Shown: positions 61,353-64,000 of the stretch, piece by piece
How positions within the stretch are numbered: position 1 is the first letter of the stretch
How the letters are laid out: each line of letters opens with the position of its first letter
The notes under the pieces: model-generated
Database searches by the model: none
Seen by the model: the letters and a program-made list of their open reading frames with translations, nothing else
Told to the model about the DNA's origin: nothing
Made by a program: the position numbers and the translations under genes
NCBI GenBank assembly: GCA_038326165.1
Contig: JBBQJT010000006.1
Location: 1 to 64,000, forward strand
DNA length: 64,000 nt
Reading direction: 5' to 3'
From: JAEUUM01 sp038326165
Lineage (GTDB): Bacteria > Bacteroidota > Bacteroidia > Chitinophagales > Saprospiraceae

Positions 61353-62650
61353 GTTCAATTTTAAGTATAGATAGTCGTGAAATACTTGACAGCCGTGGCA
61401 ATCCAACTGTTGAGGTTGAGGTGTTCACCGCAGGAGGAGGATTTGGAAGAGCAGCTGTACCTTCTGGTGCTTCAACGGGCAAGCATGAGGCTGTGGAGTT
61501 GCGAGATAATGATCCTAATAGATATCTCGGTAAAGGTGTGCTAAAAGCAATTCAAAACATAACGGATAAGATTCAACCTGAATTAATTGGTTTGGATTCT
61601 ACTGATCAATCAATGATTGACGCAATTTTATGTGAGATGGACGGCACACCAAATAAATCAAAGTTAGGCGCTAACGCCATCTTAGGCGTAAGCATGGCCT
61701 GCGCAAAAGCAGCTGCAAATGAATTGGGAATTCCTTTTTATAGATATATTGGAGGTGTCAGCGCCAATGTTTTACCTGTTCCAATGATGAACATACTCAA
61801 TGGAGGTTCGCATGCTGACAATCGGATTGATTTTCAGGAATTTATGATAGTTCCTGTCGGTGCTCCAAGCTTTGCTGAGTCCTTGAGAATGGGAGTTGAA
61901 GTGTTCCATCATTTGAAAACAGTATTAAAGTCTAAAGGCTACGCAACCAACGTTGGTGATGAAGGTGGATTTGCGCCAAACATGCAATCGAACGAGGAAG
62001 CTATAGAAACTGTGCTTTCAGCAATTGAAAAAGCAGGTTATCGTCCAGGAGAAGATATTATGCTTGCAATGGATGCTGCAGCAAGTGAATTTTACAATGT
62101 TGAAAAACAAGTTTATGAATTTCATAAGTCTGACGGTCGCTCATTAACGAGTACGGAAATGGTAGATTTTTGGGAAGACTGGGCTAAAAGGTATCCTATT
62201 TTTTCAATAGAAGATGGATTGTATGAAGATGATTGGGACGGTTGGTCATTATTGACCAAAAGATTAGGCCAGAAAGTACAGCTAGTAGGAGATGATTTGT
62301 TTGTAACCAATACTACTAGGTTGCAACATGGCATTGACTCTGGAGTTGCAAATTCGATCCTAATAAAGGTTAATCAAATTGGTACATTGACAGAAACAAT
62401 CAGGGCGGTAGAAACTGCACACCGAAATAGATATACTTCAGTTATGAGCCATAGAAGTGGTGAAACTGAAGATGTTACAATCGCAGATTTAGGTGTAGCG
62501 TTGAATTGTGGTCAAATAAAAACTGGATCAGCTTCCAGATCTGATAGAGTTGCTAAATACAACCAATTATTGCGAATCGAGGAGGAATTGGGTGATTCAG
62601 CCAGATTTCCTGGACGATCCATTTTAGACAGAAAATTTTTAATGCCATGA
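61349..62650 (+). CDS. eno: Enolase
   Basis: This 433-aa glycolytic enzyme converts 2-phosphoglycerate to phosphoenolpyruvate. Marks are DSRGNPTVEVEVFTAGGGFG, SGASTGKHEAVELRD, VGDEGGFAPNMQSNEEAIE with a catalytic Glu, FSIEDGLYEDDWDGW, LVGDDLFVTN and the signature ILIKVNQIGTLTETI with the catalytic Lys, followed by SHRSGETEDVTIADLGVAL. It overlaps carA and the DivIC-like gene by 4 bp each, giving an unusual coupled trio. Confidence 0.98.
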   Translation: MSSILSIDSREILDSRGNPTVEVEVFTAGGGFGRAAVPSGASTGKHEAVELRDNDPNRYLGKGVLKAIQNITDKIQPELIGLDSTDQSMIDAILCEMDGTPNKSKLGANAILGVSMACAKAAANELGIPFYRYIGGVSANVLPVPMMNILNGGSHADNRIDFQEFMIVPVGAPSFAESLRMGVEVFHHLKTVLKSKGYATNVGDEGGFAPNMQSNEEAIETVLSAIEKAGYRPGEDIMLAMDAAASEFYNVEKQVYEFHKSDGRSLTSTEMVDFWEDWAKRYPIFSIEDGLYEDDWDGWSLLTKRLGQKVQLVGDDLFVTNTTRLQHGIDSGVANSILIKVNQIGTLTETIRAVETAHRNRYTSVMSHRSGETEDVTIADLGVALNCGQIKTGSASRSDRVAKYNQLLRIEEELGDSARFPGRSILDRKFLMP

Positions 62651-62955
62651 AATTGAAAAATAAAATTGCTTCATTCCTTCCAATGTGGATGAGGAATAAA
62701 TTTATCCTTTTTAGCCTTGCATTCTTGGCTTGGATGATAGCTTTTGATAAATATAGCTTGATCACTCAAATTAGGTTGTCTCATACCATTTACGAAATGG
62801 AAAAAGAGAAAGCTAACTTTCAAGAAAAAGAGATAAAAGCATCTTCTGAAAGAGCCTCTTTAAATACAGATATTGAAAAGTTTGCGCGTGAGAAGTACTT
62901 GATGCACAAACCTGAAGAGGAAATTTACCTCATTGTTGATAAATCAAACAGATAA
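62647..62955 (+). CDS. FtsB/DivIC-type septum formation initiator
   Basis: This 102-aa bitopic membrane protein has one N-terminal helix (FILFSLAFLAWMIAFDKYSL) followed by a coiled coil (YEMEKEKANFQEKEIKASSE) and the conserved end FAREKYLMHKPEEEIYLI. This is the layout of the division proteins that link FtsL and FtsQ. ATGA overlap with eno suggests translational coupling. Whether it acts like FtsB or DivIC cannot be told. Confidence 0.85.
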   Translation: MKLKNKIASFLPMWMRNKFILFSLAFLAWMIAFDKYSLITQIRLSHTIYEMEKEKANFQEKEIKASSERASLNTDIEKFAREKYLMHKPEEEIYLIVDKSNR

Positions 62956-62964
62956 ATATAATTC

Positions 62965-63834
62965 ATGTCAGTATTAGTAAACAAGGATTCCAAAGTGATC
63001 GTTCAAGGATTTACTGGAAAAGAAGGCTCATTTCACGCAGAACAAATGATAGCTTATGGTACAAATGTAGTAGGTGGAGTAACTCCAGGTAAAGGGGGAC
63101 AACTGCACTTAGACAAACCTGTATTCAACACTGTGCATGATGCAGTAAAAGGTGCAGGAGCTAATGTTTCTATTATTTTTGTTCCTCCTTCATTTGCGGC
63201 AGATGCTATAATGGAAGCTGCGGACGCGGGAATCAAGGTAATAGTATGTATTACTGAAGGAATACCGGTACAAGATATGATCAAAGTCAAAGCATATGTT
63301 GAAACCCGAGATTGTACTTTGATAGGACCAAATTGTCCTGGAGTAATTACAGCGGACGAAGCAAAGGTTGGTATAATGCCTGGTTTTGTATTCAAAAAGG
63401 GAAGAATTGGGATCGTATCTAAATCAGGAACATTAACTTATGAAGCTGCTGATCAGGTAGTTAAAGCAGGCTTAGGGATCACTACTGCAATTGGTATTGG
63501 AGGTGATCCTATTATTGGAACTACAACCAAGCAAGCACTAGAAATGCTGTTGAATGATCCAGAAACAGATGGAGTGGTTATGATTGGTGAAATTGGTGGC
63601 TCCTTGGAAGCAGATGCTGCAAATTGGTATAAATCTTCAGGTATTAAAAAACCAGTTGTAGGATTTATAGCAGGACAGACAGCTCCAAAAGGCAGAAAAA
63701 TGGGACATGCTGGAGCAATTATTGGAGGAGAGGATGATACTGCTGAAGCCAAAATGAGGATAATGTCTGCATGTGGTATTCACGTTGTTAATTCGCCCGC
63801 TGATATAGGAACTACAATGAAATCAGTTCTTTAA
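62965..63834 (+). CDS. sucD: Succinate-CoA ligase alpha subunit
   Basis: This 289-aa TCA-cycle subunit forms or uses succinyl-CoA with the beta subunit. The CoA-binding part has VQGFTGKEGSFHAEQMIAYG and VVGGVTPGKGGQLHLDKPVF. IGPNCPGVITADEAKVGIMP and GIVSKSGTLTYEAADQV are conserved. The phosphohistidine lies in GRKMGHAGAIIGGEDDT near residue 246. sucC is not adjacent. It follows the DivIC-like gene by 9 bp and ends before a strong terminator. Confidence 0.97.
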   Translation: MSVLVNKDSKVIVQGFTGKEGSFHAEQMIAYGTNVVGGVTPGKGGQLHLDKPVFNTVHDAVKGAGANVSIIFVPPSFAADAIMEAADAGIKVIVCITEGIPVQDMIKVKAYVETRDCTLIGPNCPGVITADEAKVGIMPGFVFKKGRIGIVSKSGTLTYEAADQVVKAGLGITTAIGIGGDPIIGTTTKQALEMLLNDPETDGVVMIGEIGGSLEADAANWYKSSGIKKPVVGFIAGQTAPKGRKMGHAGAIIGGEDDTAEAKMRIMSACGIHVVNSPADIGTTMKSVL

Positions 63835-63890
63835 TTGATATTATTCTTCTAGTTGGTTGACGACTAACTTATTGGCATAAAATTAGTACT

Positions 63891-63925
63891 ATAAAAGAGG
63901 AGTGTTACAAGCACTCCTCTTTTTA
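63891..63925 (+). terminator. Rho-independent terminator after sucD
   Basis: AAAAGAGGAGTG pairs perfectly with CACTCCTCTTTT around a 7-nt loop, with T residues following. It lies about 57 bp after the stop and, being flanked by A and T runs, can work in both directions. I see no gene between it and the right edge. Confidence 0.92.
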
Positions 63926-64000
63926 TGGCTCTAGGTCTACTAGTAATATTTAAGTCAACAATTGCCTTCATGAACTTCATGTTGTTAGGAATTGTATCGT

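Noticed and set aside
63930..64000. Short leftward open frame at the right edge (MKFMKAIVDL)
   Set aside because: It reads straight through the sucD terminator and shows no protein features; it is too close to the edge to judge.

Overview
The window is a stretch of an AT-rich Bacteroidota chromosome. The order suggested by the style of the proteins is Saprospiria, Chitinophagia or a relative, but the species cannot be fixed from sequence alone. Support comes from a short primary sigma factor (289 aa, no region 1.1), repeated TAnnTTTG promoter elements (sometimes with a TTG about 19-22 bp upstream), no obvious Shine-Dalgarno sequences, a type IX secretion component (PorQ), a secreted protein with a C-terminal sorting domain, and the str, S10, spc and alpha ribosomal blocks joined without tuf.

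Layout. 1-3.4 kb: end of a secreted protein gene, then a leftward LPS core operon (outer-membrane barrel, KDO transferase WaaA, heptose kinase RfaE1). 3.5-6.6 kb: nucleotide-sugar genes (PLP sugar aminotransferase, UDP-glucuronate decarboxylase, dTDP-glucose dehydratase). 6.7-13.5 kb: START-like protein, rpoD, long GAPDH, a CARDB-like secreted protein, an S41 protease and thyA. 13.5-24.3 kb: ugd, a MORN lipoprotein, porQ, two small envelope proteins (DUF4349, DUF1223), a vanadium-type haloperoxidase, a POT peptide transporter and cyanophycin synthetase. 24.5-27.7 kb: a 1024-aa secreted repeat protein. 27.9-31.4 kb: fused 2-oxoacid dehydrogenase E1 plus aldehyde dehydrogenase. 31.6-32.9 kb: a broken outer-membrane barrel gene beside an intact paralogue. 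33-41.4 kb: thioredoxin-like protein, BatA-type protein with a possible 44-aa ORF in front, amidohydrolase, a two-receiver signalling protein with a degenerate core, a stand-alone receiver, a prenyl synthase and a GNAT.

41.5-60.2 kb is one uninterrupted rightward run: rpsL-rpsG-fusA, rpsJ through rplO, secY-map-infA-rpmJ, rpsM-rpsK-rpsD-rpoA-rplQ, closed by a strong terminator. It is followed by carA-eno-divIC-like (coupled by 4-bp overlaps) and sucD, again ending in a strong hairpin.

How the genes connect. Ugd makes UDP-glucuronate, the substrate of the UDP-glucuronate decarboxylase. Together with the aminotransferase and RfbB they fit surface polysaccharide synthesis next to LPS core genes. 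PorQ belongs to the machinery that would export the sorting-domain protein. No insertion sequence, CRISPR array, tRNA, rRNA or phage gene was seen. The region is mostly conserved housekeeping DNA. The most unusual items are the decayed tandem barrel copy, the degenerate two-receiver protein, the repeat-built secreted protein, cyanophycin synthetase without a neighbouring cyanophycinase, and leader structures in the ribosomal run.
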